Notes under the pieces: generated by a model
Database searches by the model: none
What the model was told of the DNA's origin: nothing
The model's input: only the letters and a program-made list of their open reading frames with translations
DNA from: Nostoc sp. CHAB 5715
Lineage (GTDB): Bacteria > Cyanobacteriota > Cyanobacteriia > Cyanobacteriales > Nostocaceae
Length of the DNA stretch: 5,367 nt
Reading direction: 5' to 3'
Assembly (NCBI RefSeq): GCF_020829685.1
Contig: NZ_JAIVFR010000512.1
Coordinates: 1-5,367, forward strand
Shown: piece after piece, positions 1 to 4,957 of the stretch
Layout: every line of letters begins with the position of its first letter
Numbering within the stretch: position 1 is the first letter of the stretch
Made by a program: the position numbers and the translations under genes

Positions 1-435
1 GCAATTTCGATAATAGGTAAACTATATGGTGAATCAGTTGCTATTGCTCTAGCAGCCCATCTCCTCAAAACTTATTCTGAAACACGGCAACTAATTGCAG
101 AATTTGAGGTTAATCTTTCTAAGCGTCAATTACGGCAGGTAATTGATTATATTTATGACAACTTAGCACTAGAATTAACGCTGGTAGAACTGGCTAGTCT
201 AGTGAATATGAGTTCTTATTCATTCTGTCGTTGGTTTAAACGTTTAATGGGTCTTTCTCCACATCAATACGTCATTCAATGTCGGATTGAGCGAGCTAAA
301 TTTTTACTCACTTATACTCAATTACCTATTATCGAAATTGCACTTCAAGTTGGCTGTTCTAGCCAAAGCAACTTTAATACCATTTTTCGTAAGCATATAG
401 GAATCACACCCAAAGCATATAGAGGAATGATATAA
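1..435 (+). CDS. AraC-family transcriptional regulator, C-terminal part (5' end outside window)
   Basis: The frame is open from base 1 to the TAA at 433-435, giving 144 residues with no start inside the window; a GTG at 202 is internal to the DNA-binding domain and is not the real start. The visible part holds the usual AraC/XylS double helix-turn-helix. The first unit is at about residues 60-81 (TLVELASLVNMSSYSFCRWF), followed by GLSPHQY and the linker helix QCRIERAKFLL. The second is at about residues 109-131 (PIIEIALQVGCSSQSNF), ending in the family signature GITPKAYR. Family members are typically 250-350 residues with an N-terminal effector-sensing domain, which is missing here, so the inducer cannot be guessed. 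The protein should bind DNA in the cytoplasm as an activator or repressor. The methyltransferase gene begins about 100 bp downstream on the same strand and is a possible target or operon partner; that is inference. The family call is secure. Confidence 0.93.
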   Translation, partial: AISIIGKLYGESVAIALAAHLLKTYSETRQLIAEFEVNLSKRQLRQVIDYIYDNLALELTLVELASLVNMSSYSFCRWFKRLMGLSPHQYVIQCRIERAKFLLTYTQLPIIEIALQVGCSSQSNFNTIFRKHIGITPKAYRGMI

Positions 436-542
436 ATTTTGGGATTTTGCAAGATTTAAATATTTTGAAAGCAAGTTTTCAGAAGACAAAAGTTTCACTC
501 ACAATTTATTCTCATAATTGACCAGTGAAAATCGAGAATATC

Positions 543-1355
543 ATGCAAAATAGCCAATACGAACAACAGTATAAGAAAAAAGTAATTGATTTCTTTGATA
601 GCAGAACTAGCTATGACAACGATTACACAATTCATCGCGCTCTCCCTCTACTAGATTTAGTTCAATTGCAAAAAGGACAAAAAGTATTGGATATGGCAAC
701 GGGCACAGGTATCATTGCCATTGCTGTTGCAAAAATTATCGGTTCTGAAGGAAAAGTAACTGGAGTAGATTTTTCTTCAGGGATGTTAAATCAAGCACAA
801 CAGAAAATTGAAGAATTAGGCTTGCAAAATATCGAACTTATTGAAGCTGATGCTGAGTATATTGACTTTAATGATGAGAGTTTTGATGCTATTCTTTGCT
901 CTACAGCAATAGTCTATTTTAAAGATATTCTTGCTGCTCTACGTAAATGGTATCGTTTTCTCAAACCAGGGGGAGTCATCGGTTTTTCTTGTTGCTCTGA
1001 GCAATCATGTGAAGCGCCAATCATAATTGAAATTTGTGGCAAACATAATATTTTCTTGAAAAATATCAATGAGCCAACAGGCACTCCTGAAAAGTGTCAT
1101 TATTTGCTTGCAGAAGCTGGTTTTAAAGATATTGAAGTGAAGACCCAACAACTAGGTTTCTATCGCAATCTAGAGCAAGCTAAAGAATGGAATGGAGGAT
1201 GGTTTCATCCTAGAGAAAACCCCTTGTTACAGGTTTCATCAGAGCAAATGGCACAATTAAAAGCAGAATATAGTCAAAAAATTGAAGCAGAAGCAACTGA
1301 ACAAGGAGCTTGGTACGAAAATTTGACTTTTTTTGTAACTGCTCGAAAGACATGA
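543..1355 (+). CDS. class I SAM-dependent methyltransferase (UbiE/Methyltransf_11-like)
   Basis: This is a 270-residue cytoplasmic protein with a Rossmann-type methyltransferase fold. Motif I is VLDMATGTG at residues 48-56, where the usual acidic-Gly-x-Gly-x-Gly is relaxed to D-M-A-T-G-T-G. The acidic ribose-binding end of strand 2 is in GVDFSSGML (about 74-82), an ADAEYIDF segment follows at about 103-110, motif IV-like FDAILCSTAIVYF is at about 114-126, and LKPGG is at 140-144. The last ~120 residues are not recognisable and presumably shape the acceptor site, so the substrate is unknown. Resemblance to UbiE/MenG is only at the level of the SAM-binding core. I chose ATG 543; a GTG at 525 would add six residues (MKIENI). 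Neither start has a convincing Shine-Dalgarno sequence. A CATAAT at 513-518 could be a -10 box and would favour the ATG, but no good -35 accompanies it. The gene is AT-rich and contains no HIP1 site. Confidence 0.88.
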   Translation: MQNSQYEQQYKKKVIDFFDSRTSYDNDYTIHRALPLLDLVQLQKGQKVLDMATGTGIIAIAVAKIIGSEGKVTGVDFSSGMLNQAQQKIEELGLQNIELIEADAEYIDFNDESFDAILCSTAIVYFKDILAALRKWYRFLKPGGVIGFSCCSEQSCEAPIIIEICGKHNIFLKNINEPTGTPEKCHYLLAEAGFKDIEVKTQQLGFYRNLEQAKEWNGGWFHPRENPLLQVSSEQMAQLKAEYSQKIEAEATEQGAWYENLTFFVTARKT

Positions 1356-1396
1356 AGCAAGTAGGATTAGTGTGCAACTGAGCAAAAGAAGAATTT

Positions 1397-1408
1397 TGTA
1401 CTAGTACA
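1397..1408. repeat. 12-bp perfect palindrome between converging genes
   Basis: TGTACTAGTACA is a perfect palindrome about 40 bp beyond the methyltransferase stop, in the 121-bp gap between that gene and the converging toxin gene. A weaker hairpin, ATAAC/GTTAT with a 7-nt loop, lies at 1446-1462 just past the toxin stop. Neither is followed by a clear T-run, so a terminator role is uncertain. The palindrome could be a protein-binding site or a dispersed repeat. Confidence 0.4.
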
Positions 1409-1476
1409 CTCTGGCGGAAGTTTGCCTGTTTTTAACAAGCGGCAGATAACAGCTTAAGTTATTCACCTGTGCGATC

Positions 1477-1794
1477 TCACTCCTCGTCTATGACCGATTC
1501 ATCTAAAATACGATCGAGATCCCGCATTCCAGGGAGAATCCGCAGAATCTCCAAGCGCGTATCCTGAACTCTGTACACCACCACGTAGGCAGTCTTACCA
1601 ATTGGCGGTGTCACTAATTCCCTAGTACCAAACACCCGTCCTGATTTACCAAGGTTCGGCATTACCAGCAACTTATTGATAATTTGCTGTAGACGTGTGG
1701 CCACCTCACGAGCATATGACGGGTCCGCATCAGCAATGTAGTCACGGATGCTTGCTAGGTCAGAAACAGCAAGCTCAAGAAAAACTAAACGCAT
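1477..1794 (-). CDS. type II toxin, RelE/ParE superfamily
   Basis: This 105-residue protein is the toxin of a two-gene toxin-antitoxin operon. Family signatures in order: the opening strand and helix MRLVFLELAVSDLASIRDYI (1-20), a second helix YAREVATRLQQIINKLL (about 27-43), the PNLGKSGRVFGTREL turn (46-60), and the strand pair YVVVYRV and LEILRILPGMR (70-91). This is the ParE-like layout; ParE toxins typically inhibit DNA gyrase while RelE toxins cleave mRNA at the ribosome, and the sequence alone does not settle the target. The conserved TREL and YRV segments look intact, so the toxin may be active. The C-terminus is unusual: after the core it runs on in an acidic tail, DLDRILDESVIDEE. The start overlaps the antitoxin stop by 10 bp, implying translational coupling, and lies in a hairpin (1793-1817). 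Confidence 0.9.
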   Translation of the reverse strand: MRLVFLELAVSDLASIRDYIADADPSYAREVATRLQQIINKLLVMPNLGKSGRVFGTRELVTPPIGKTAYVVVYRVQDTRLEILRILPGMRDLDRILDESVIDEE

Positions 1795-2057
1795 GGAGAT
1801 GGTTTTTCATTCTCCATTCCCCAAGTGTCGAGCCAAGCAGACACTTCTGAACCTTCAATCCATTGAGCTTGTGGGCAATCAGCAATTTTCACCGCCTCTT
1901 CAATCATTTGGATTTGCCAGCTTGACTGTTCCACGTACAAGGCGATCGCCTCTGCCGCCAACCAAGACTTACTACGCCGTGTACTTTTAGCAAGGGCATC
2001 CAACTTCGCCTTAATCTCTGGCGTTAATCTAACGGTAACAACTTCGCTTTGAGACAT
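1785..2057 (-). CDS. ribbon-helix-helix (CopG/ParD-like) antitoxin
   Basis: This 90-residue protein is the antitoxin partner of the ParE/RelE-fold toxin. Residues 6-43 fit a ribbon-helix-helix DNA-binding domain: the strand VVTVRLTP, then helix EIKAKLDALAKST, then RRSKSWLAAEAIALYVE with the characteristic R-S-x-S-W-L-A-A-E-A turn. Such domains dimerise through the strand and place it in the DNA major groove. The remaining half (about 44-90), with an EEAVKIAD helix and a WIEGSEVSAWLDTWG segment, is the expected toxin-binding region. The start ATG at 2057 is well supported by AAGGAG 8 nt upstream. The gene is first in the operon and its last 10 bp overlap the toxin gene. It probably represses its own promoter through the tandem GATGTATAC element at 2092-2109. 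A HIP1 octamer lies inside at 1942-1949. Confidence 0.92.
   Translation of the reverse strand: MSQSEVVTVRLTPEIKAKLDALAKSTRRSKSWLAAEAIALYVEQSSWQIQMIEEAVKIADCPQAQWIEGSEVSAWLDTWGMENEKPSPCV
1793..1817 (-). promoter_or_regulatory. hairpin covering the toxin start codon
   Basis: A perfect 7-bp inverted repeat, ATGGAGA and TCTCCAT with an 11-nt loop, lies at the end of the antitoxin gene. In the mRNA the 5' arm contains GGAG, the only Shine-Dalgarno-like sequence near the toxin start, and the 3' arm contains the first two bases of the toxin AUG. Folding would hide both, while ribosomes finishing the antitoxin would open the structure. This fits coupled, antitoxin-first translation but is inferred from sequence only. 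The GGAG is 17 nt from the start, farther than usual. Confidence 0.4.
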
Positions 2058-2065
2058 GAAAAACT

Positions 2066-2071
2066 CTCCTT
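2066..2071 (-). promoter_or_regulatory. ribosome binding site of the antitoxin gene
   Basis: Read on the minus strand this is AAGGAG, with 8 nt between it and the ATG at 2057. It is the strongest Shine-Dalgarno sequence in the window and fixes the antitoxin start. The toxin has no equivalent, which would favour more antitoxin than toxin. Confidence 0.75.
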
Positions 2072-2081
2072 TTAATCACTC

Positions 2082-2111
2082 ATTTTAGCTTGATGTATAC
2101 GATGTATACAA
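2082..2111 (-). promoter_or_regulatory. toxin-antitoxin promoter with tandem operator
   Basis: On the minus strand, TTGTAT (2106-2111) and TAAAAT (2082-2087) are spaced by 18 bp and could be -35 and -10 boxes; the -10 matches the consensus at five of six positions, the -35 at three. The spacer contains the perfect tandem repeat GATGTATAC/GATGTATAC (plus strand, 2092-2109), each copy carrying the self-complementary hexamer GTATAC 9 bp apart. Closely spaced short palindromes are what ribbon-helix-helix dimers commonly bind, so the antitoxin or the toxin-antitoxin complex is the likely repressor. The repeat is seen; promoter and operator function are inferred. Confidence 0.55.
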
Positions 2112-2268
2112 GCGAATCATACAAAGGTTCACAATTGCAAATTTGACTGATGGCGTTTAGACTGCGATCGCCTTAGTAAAAATGCTCCAAAGTTTATCGG
2201 TAAGAGGAACACTTCAGAACTTCTGTTGGGTAATCTAGTAGCAGAAGCGAATTCTCAATTGAGGGTAA

Positions 2269-2490
2269 TTGAAAGCTAGTGGAATGTTTGCAGTTGATAA
2301 GTCGCTCTCAGAAATGATTAGTTATCCCAAAGGTGAGCAAGTCAGACAATTTATGCAAGAGACACTTCAAGGTTGTAGACGTTACACCATCAGTTTTTGG
2401 GAGAGTGGATATGCATACGATCTAGGTTATACTCAAACTGGCGATCGCCTTGGATTTAAGCATCGGTTTTGGTGTGAGTACAACCCATAA
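2269..2490 (+). CDS. small hypothetical protein or gene remnant
   Basis: An open frame of 73 residues starts at a TTG just after an in-frame TAA (2266-2268) and ends with TAA at 2488-2490. GAGGG lies 3 nt before the TTG, which is too close for an ideal ribosome binding site; the first ATG is at 2284, giving 68 residues. The product has no signal peptide or membrane segment and I do not recognise a family. The composition is protein-like, with an aromatic-rich C-terminal half (SFWESGYAYDLGYTQ, then HRFWCEYNP). The frame immediately upstream (2151-2279) also reads like protein (SELLLGNLVAEANSQL) but lacks an ATG or GTG start and stops by overlapping this one in another frame. The two together could be a frameshifted remnant of one gene. 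A HIP1 site lies at 2441-2448. Whether this is expressed is doubtful. Confidence 0.35.
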   Translation: MKASGMFAVDKSLSEMISYPKGEQVRQFMQETLQGCRRYTISFWESGYAYDLGYTQTGDRLGFKHRFWCEYNP

Positions 2491-2513
2491 AGCGATCAAC
2501 GAATATATCAAGA

Positions 2514-2537
2514 GTCCAAAATCATTCTAGTTTGGAC
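2514..2537. terminator. 7-bp hairpin downstream of the small frame
   Basis: GTCCAAA (2514-2520) and TTTGGAC (2531-2537) are perfect inverted repeats with a 10-nt loop, 23 bp after the TAA at 2488-2490. There is no T-run on either strand next to it, so intrinsic termination is only a possibility. Confidence 0.3.
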
Positions 2538-2565
2538 AGAAAAATTATGTGTAAGTATTATTTAT

Positions 2566-2612
2566 TGTTAGCGCTACTCTACGAAAAAGGCTGTTCGCTC
2601 ATAGCGCTAACA
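2566..2612. terminator. 11-bp inverted repeat downstream of pdhC
   Basis: TGTTAGCGCTA (2566-2576) and TAGCGCTAACA (2602-2612) are perfect inverted repeats with a 25-nt loop. Each arm also contains the self-complementary AGCGCT. The element lies 24 bp past the pdhC stop, between pdhC and the converging small frame, which is where a transcription terminator or mRNA 3' stabilising hairpin would be expected. On the plus strand a run of six T follows about 15 bp later; on the minus strand the following sequence is AT-rich without a tight T-run. It could instead be a dispersed repeat of the kind common in Nostoc genomes. Confidence 0.5.
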
Positions 2613-2636
2613 TTTAAATTTGGTGTTTTTTCAAAA

Positions 2637-3938
2637 TTACATTGTCAAAGATTGAGGATTTGTCTCAATCAATTTCGCTAAATCTTGCAAGAACGCCGCA
2701 GCATGAGCACCGTAAATAATCCGGTGGTCAGAAGTAATATTTACTTGCATTTGTTGCCGCACGCCAAATAAACCGTCGGGTGTTGCTACTACTTGCGGAC
2801 GGGATGCCCCGATCGCTAAAATTGAACCTTGTCCAGGCGGTAAAATCGCATCAAATTTATCTACGCCAAACATCCCCAAATTGGATAGTGTAAAAGTACC
2901 ACTGTTGTATTCTTGGGGCTGTAGTTGTTTTGCCCTGGCACGTTCTACCAAAGACTTCCAAGTACGCGATAGAGAATAAATATCCACTGCGTCTGCATTT
3001 TGCAGCACAGGTGTAATTAATCCGCCATCATCCATCGCTACTGCTACAGAGATGTTGATATCAGAATGATAAACAATACCCTGGTCTGAGTAGCTGGCAT
3101 TTAACAATGGGTGTTTTTGTAAAGTCACCGCGACAGCTTTCGCCAGTAGGGCTGTCATTGTCACGCCTTTGGATTTAATTTGTTTATAAAGTTTGTCTAA
3201 CCCATCAGTGGTAATTGTATAACCGACACGGAAGACGGGCACGGATATGGTAGCTACCATGTTCCGCACTACGGCATTTTGGAAGGTAGTTAAAGGCACG
3301 ATTTGACCAGGAACAGCCGCTACCACTGGCGCGGGTGCGGGTGTGCGAGGTGCTGGAGGTGCAACTGGGGCGCTGGTTGGTACAGGTGCTGGTGGGGCAA
3401 CTGGGGCAGGGGCGGGTTGTTTACCCTTATTGGACAATGCTTCTACATCTTCGGCGACAATGCGACCGTGGGGGCCACTGCCTTGGAGAGTAGTTAAATC
3501 AACTTTGAGTTCTTTGGCTAATTTGCGGGCACGGGGTGAAGCTACAAGCCTTCCTTCTTTGTGGTTAGACCCGTTTTGAGACGCTAAGGCAGGTGTGGCA
3601 GCTGAAGCTGTGGCGGCGACTGGTTCAGGGGAAGAGGTAGTAGTAGCAGCCACGCCGCCGGAATTGGCAAGAGATTTTGCACTTTCAATTTCAACTTCCG
3701 TTTCGGCGATGAAGGCGATCGCAGATCCTACGGGGGCAGTTTCACCAGCTTCAACTATAATATGGGCAAGAAATCCCTCATAAAAGGTTTCTACATCCAT
3801 ATCTGCCTTATCTGACTCTACAACCACCACTGTTTCGCCTTTTTCCACTTTGTCCCCTGGCGATTTCACCCAGGAAACGATTTTGCCTTCGGTCATGGTG
3901 GAACTCAGCGCCGGCATAAATACTTCGTGAATGCTCAT
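2637..3938 (-). CDS. pdhC: dihydrolipoamide acetyltransferase, E2 of pyruvate dehydrogenase
   Basis: This is a complete 433-residue E2, the core subunit that passes the acetyl group from lipoamide to CoA to make acetyl-CoA in the cytoplasm. Domains in order: one lipoyl domain at 1-80, with lipoyl lysine K44 in ESDKADM; a linker; the E1/E3-binding domain at about 130-168 (LVASPRARKLAKEL through GPHGRIVAEDVEAL); an Ala-Pro linker at 173-210; and the acyltransferase domain at about 213-433. The catalytic motif is SDHRIIYG, with His405; the Asp found four residues after His in most E2 enzymes is Tyr409. From memory this Tyr also occurs in plant plastid and cyanobacterial E2 proteins. It is encoded alone: no E1 or E3 gene is adjacent, as is usual in cyanobacteria. 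The ATG at 3938 gives a perfect lipoyl-domain N-terminus, though CCACCCT before it is no Shine-Dalgarno sequence. A branched-chain E2 is unlikely given the overall plastid-type sequence. Confidence 0.95.
   Translation of the reverse strand: MSIHEVFMPALSSTMTEGKIVSWVKSPGDKVEKGETVVVVESDKADMDVETFYEGFLAHIIVEAGETAPVGSAIAFIAETEVEIESAKSLANSGGVAATTTSSPEPVAATASAATPALASQNGSNHKEGRLVASPRARKLAKELKVDLTTLQGSGPHGRIVAEDVEALSNKGKQPAPAPVAPPAPVPTSAPVAPPAPRTPAPAPVVAAVPGQIVPLTTFQNAVVRNMVATISVPVFRVGYTITTDGLDKLYKQIKSKGVTMTALLAKAVAVTLQKHPLLNASYSDQGIVYHSDINISVAVAMDDGGLITPVLQNADAVDIYSLSRTWKSLVERARAKQLQPQEYNSGTFTLSNLGMFGVDKFDAILPPGQGSILAIGASRPQVVATPDGLFGVRQQMQVNITSDHRIIYGAHAAAFLQDLAKLIETNPQSLTM
3348..3407 (-). repeat. 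imperfect 24-bp direct repeat in the pdhC linker
   Basis: Two 24-bp copies (3384-3407 and 3348-3371, 36 bp apart, two mismatches) encode APVAPPAP twice, at residues 178-185 and 190-197. They lie in the flexible linker between the subunit-binding and catalytic domains, where length changes are tolerated because the linker only needs to let the lipoyl arm swing. Confidence 0.75.
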
Positions 3939-4042
3939 AGGGTGGTTTGGGAATCAATGGTTTATGGACTTTAACAGTTTTTATCAGATCGAATTGTATC
4001 TTGGTGGGAGAGTTTTGGACTGGAGATTTTATATTTTGATTG

Positions 4043-4123
4043 GGGAGTAGGGAGTAGGGAGTGGGGAGTGGGGGAGATGAGGGAGATGAGGGAGATGGGG
4101 GAGATGAGAGAGATGGGGGAGAG
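4043..4123. repeat. purine-rich tandem repeat: GGGAGTA heptamers then GGGAGATGA nonamers
   Basis: Four heptamers (GGGAGTA twice, then GGGAGTG twice) fill 4043-4070. After one extra G, five nonamers of the form GGGAGATGA/G follow at 4072-4116, and a partial unit ends at 4123. The block is almost free of C and T on the plus strand. Short tandem heptamers of this sort are a known feature of heterocystous cyanobacterial genomes. It lies about 105 bp upstream of the pdhC start. Confidence 0.9.
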
Positions 4124-4129
4124 TTACTA

Positions 4130-4185
4130 ACTTTTGACTCTTAAATCTGGACTTTTGATTCTTTACCCTTAACTCTTGACTCCAG
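4130..4185. repeat. degenerate heptamer array, consensus near ACTCTTG
   Basis: Eight consecutive heptamers tile 4130-4185 exactly: ACTTTTG, ACTCTTA, AATCTGG, ACTTTTG, ATTCTTT, ACCCTTA, ACTCTTG, ACTCCAG. The units are diverged, but the seven-base phase is kept and similar units recur every 21 bp (4130, 4151, 4172). It directly follows the purine-rich array and has the opposite strand bias, so GGAGT units on the left can pair with ACTCC/ACTCT units on the right. Confidence 0.7.
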
Positions 4186-4438
4186 GAACCTAAATATGAA
4201 TTGGAGGTCTATAATACAGAGCTATCCTCAATGGTTAGCGAATATCTCGGTCTCGTTTTAGTGGTTGACTTGGAACAACCATCATGAGTTTCTCACGGAT
4301 TAAATGGGATTGCTATTTATATTCCTCATAACCACTACTTCAAATACAAGAGCTTCTCACAGGTAGAGGATATGGGATGCAGTTCAATCTAGAATTCAAA
4401 ATTGGTCATAAACCTATTTGAAATTCCTGTTTACTTTT

Positions 4439-4957
4439 ATGTCGGCAAAGTTGAAATTATTTTTGATTGTGATACTAAGTATCTTTGCCACTGCTGGCGC
4501 TGGAGTATATTTTACCCACCAGCAATCTGCACCCATTGTTGAGACTAGTGATGCACAAACCCAGCAGGTGGGAGCAATACATCAGTCTCAAGAGGTTGTG
4601 GCATACTCAGAGCGTTCCGATTATAAAACCATACCTTTAGAAAAGCTCAATTCATCTCTCCAAGGTAGCGATCCTGCTACCCTCGCCCTGAATGCCTTTG
4701 ACGACATAGGAGCAGTGGGAGGAAGGCGAAAGGTAGAGGTAGCTTATCCACAACGAAATCAGGCCCTTGTGACGATTACGCAAATCAAGGGGGGTGATGA
4801 TTCAGTTGGTATTAAATATCGAGTTGAGATGACTACTTTTGGGCGATCGCTTTTTATTAGCTCACCTCCAGTCTGGCAAATTGTTTGGGCTGGCTCCCAG
4901 GTGGAATGTTGGGCTGGAAGCCGCTCCCAAACAAAGTTAAATCACATCTGTGATTAG
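4439..4957 (+). CDS. conserved-looking membrane-anchored or exported protein, function unknown
   Basis: This is a 172-residue protein from ATG 4439. A TTG at 4418 would add seven residues, but the ATG gives a cleaner N-terminus (MSAKLK, then a hydrophobic stretch at about 7-25). That is a signal peptide or single membrane anchor, placing the rest outside the cytoplasmic membrane. No lipobox cysteine is present. Residues 28-55 are Gln/Ser-rich and probably a flexible stalk. The following domain (about 56-160) includes YKTIPLEKLN, SDPATLALNAFDD, RKVEVAYPQRNQALVTITQI and a C-terminal VWQIVWAGSQVECWAG segment. I recognise the style of a small cyanobacterial secreted protein but no characterised family. 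The gene stands alone, with the repeat region upstream and a repeat hairpin starting at its stop codon. No clear ribosome binding site is visible. A HIP1 site lies at 4843-4850. The coding call is firm; the function is unknown. Confidence 0.8.
   Translation: MSAKLKLFLIVILSIFATAGAGVYFTHQQSAPIVETSDAQTQQVGAIHQSQEVVAYSERSDYKTIPLEKLNSSLQGSDPATLALNAFDDIGAVGGRRKVEVAYPQRNQALVTITQIKGGDDSVGIKYRVEMTTFGRSLFISSPPVWQIVWAGSQVECWAGSRSQTKLNHICD

Larger units (their letters stand above)
3939..4438. other. 500-bp intergenic region between divergent genes
   Basis: This region separates pdhC (minus) from the small exported-protein gene (plus), so it should hold promoters for both. I see no convincing gene. On the minus strand, TACAAT (plus 3993-3998) and TATAAA (plus 4028-4033) are -10-like sequences ahead of pdhC, but neither has a good -35. 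The middle (4043-4185) consists of two repeat arrays listed separately. The right part (4186-4438) has short open frames only, including one at 4189-4287 ending in TGA, and a TAGAAT at 4390-4395 without a matching -35. Confidence 0.6.

Noticed and set aside
1421..1444. TGCC/GGCA with a T-run, considered as an intrinsic terminator for the methyltransferase gene
   Set aside because: The stem is only four base pairs and the T-run is in the loop, not after the stem.
1748..1990. Plus-strand open frame of 80 codons across the toxin-antitoxin overlap
   Set aside because: It is antisense to two well-supported genes, has no family features, and its composition follows from the opposite strand.
3303..3579. 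Two plus-strand frames rich in Gly, Ala, Trp or Cys
   Set aside because: They are antisense readings of the Ala-Pro linker and subunit-binding region of pdhC; the biased composition comes from that linker.
3595..3783. Plus-strand Ala/Ser/Thr-rich frame
   Set aside because: Antisense to the pdhC lipoyl domain and first linker, both clearly coding on the minus strand.
4043..4185. Repeat region considered as a replication origin or iteron array
   Set aside because: No DnaA-box-like sequences or replication gene is nearby, and unit length and sequence fit ordinary short tandem repeats.
4290..4378. Two copies of TTCTCAC followed by ATGGGAT
   Set aside because: The spacing differs (7 versus 11 bp) and the intervening sequence is unrelated, so chance similarity is likely.
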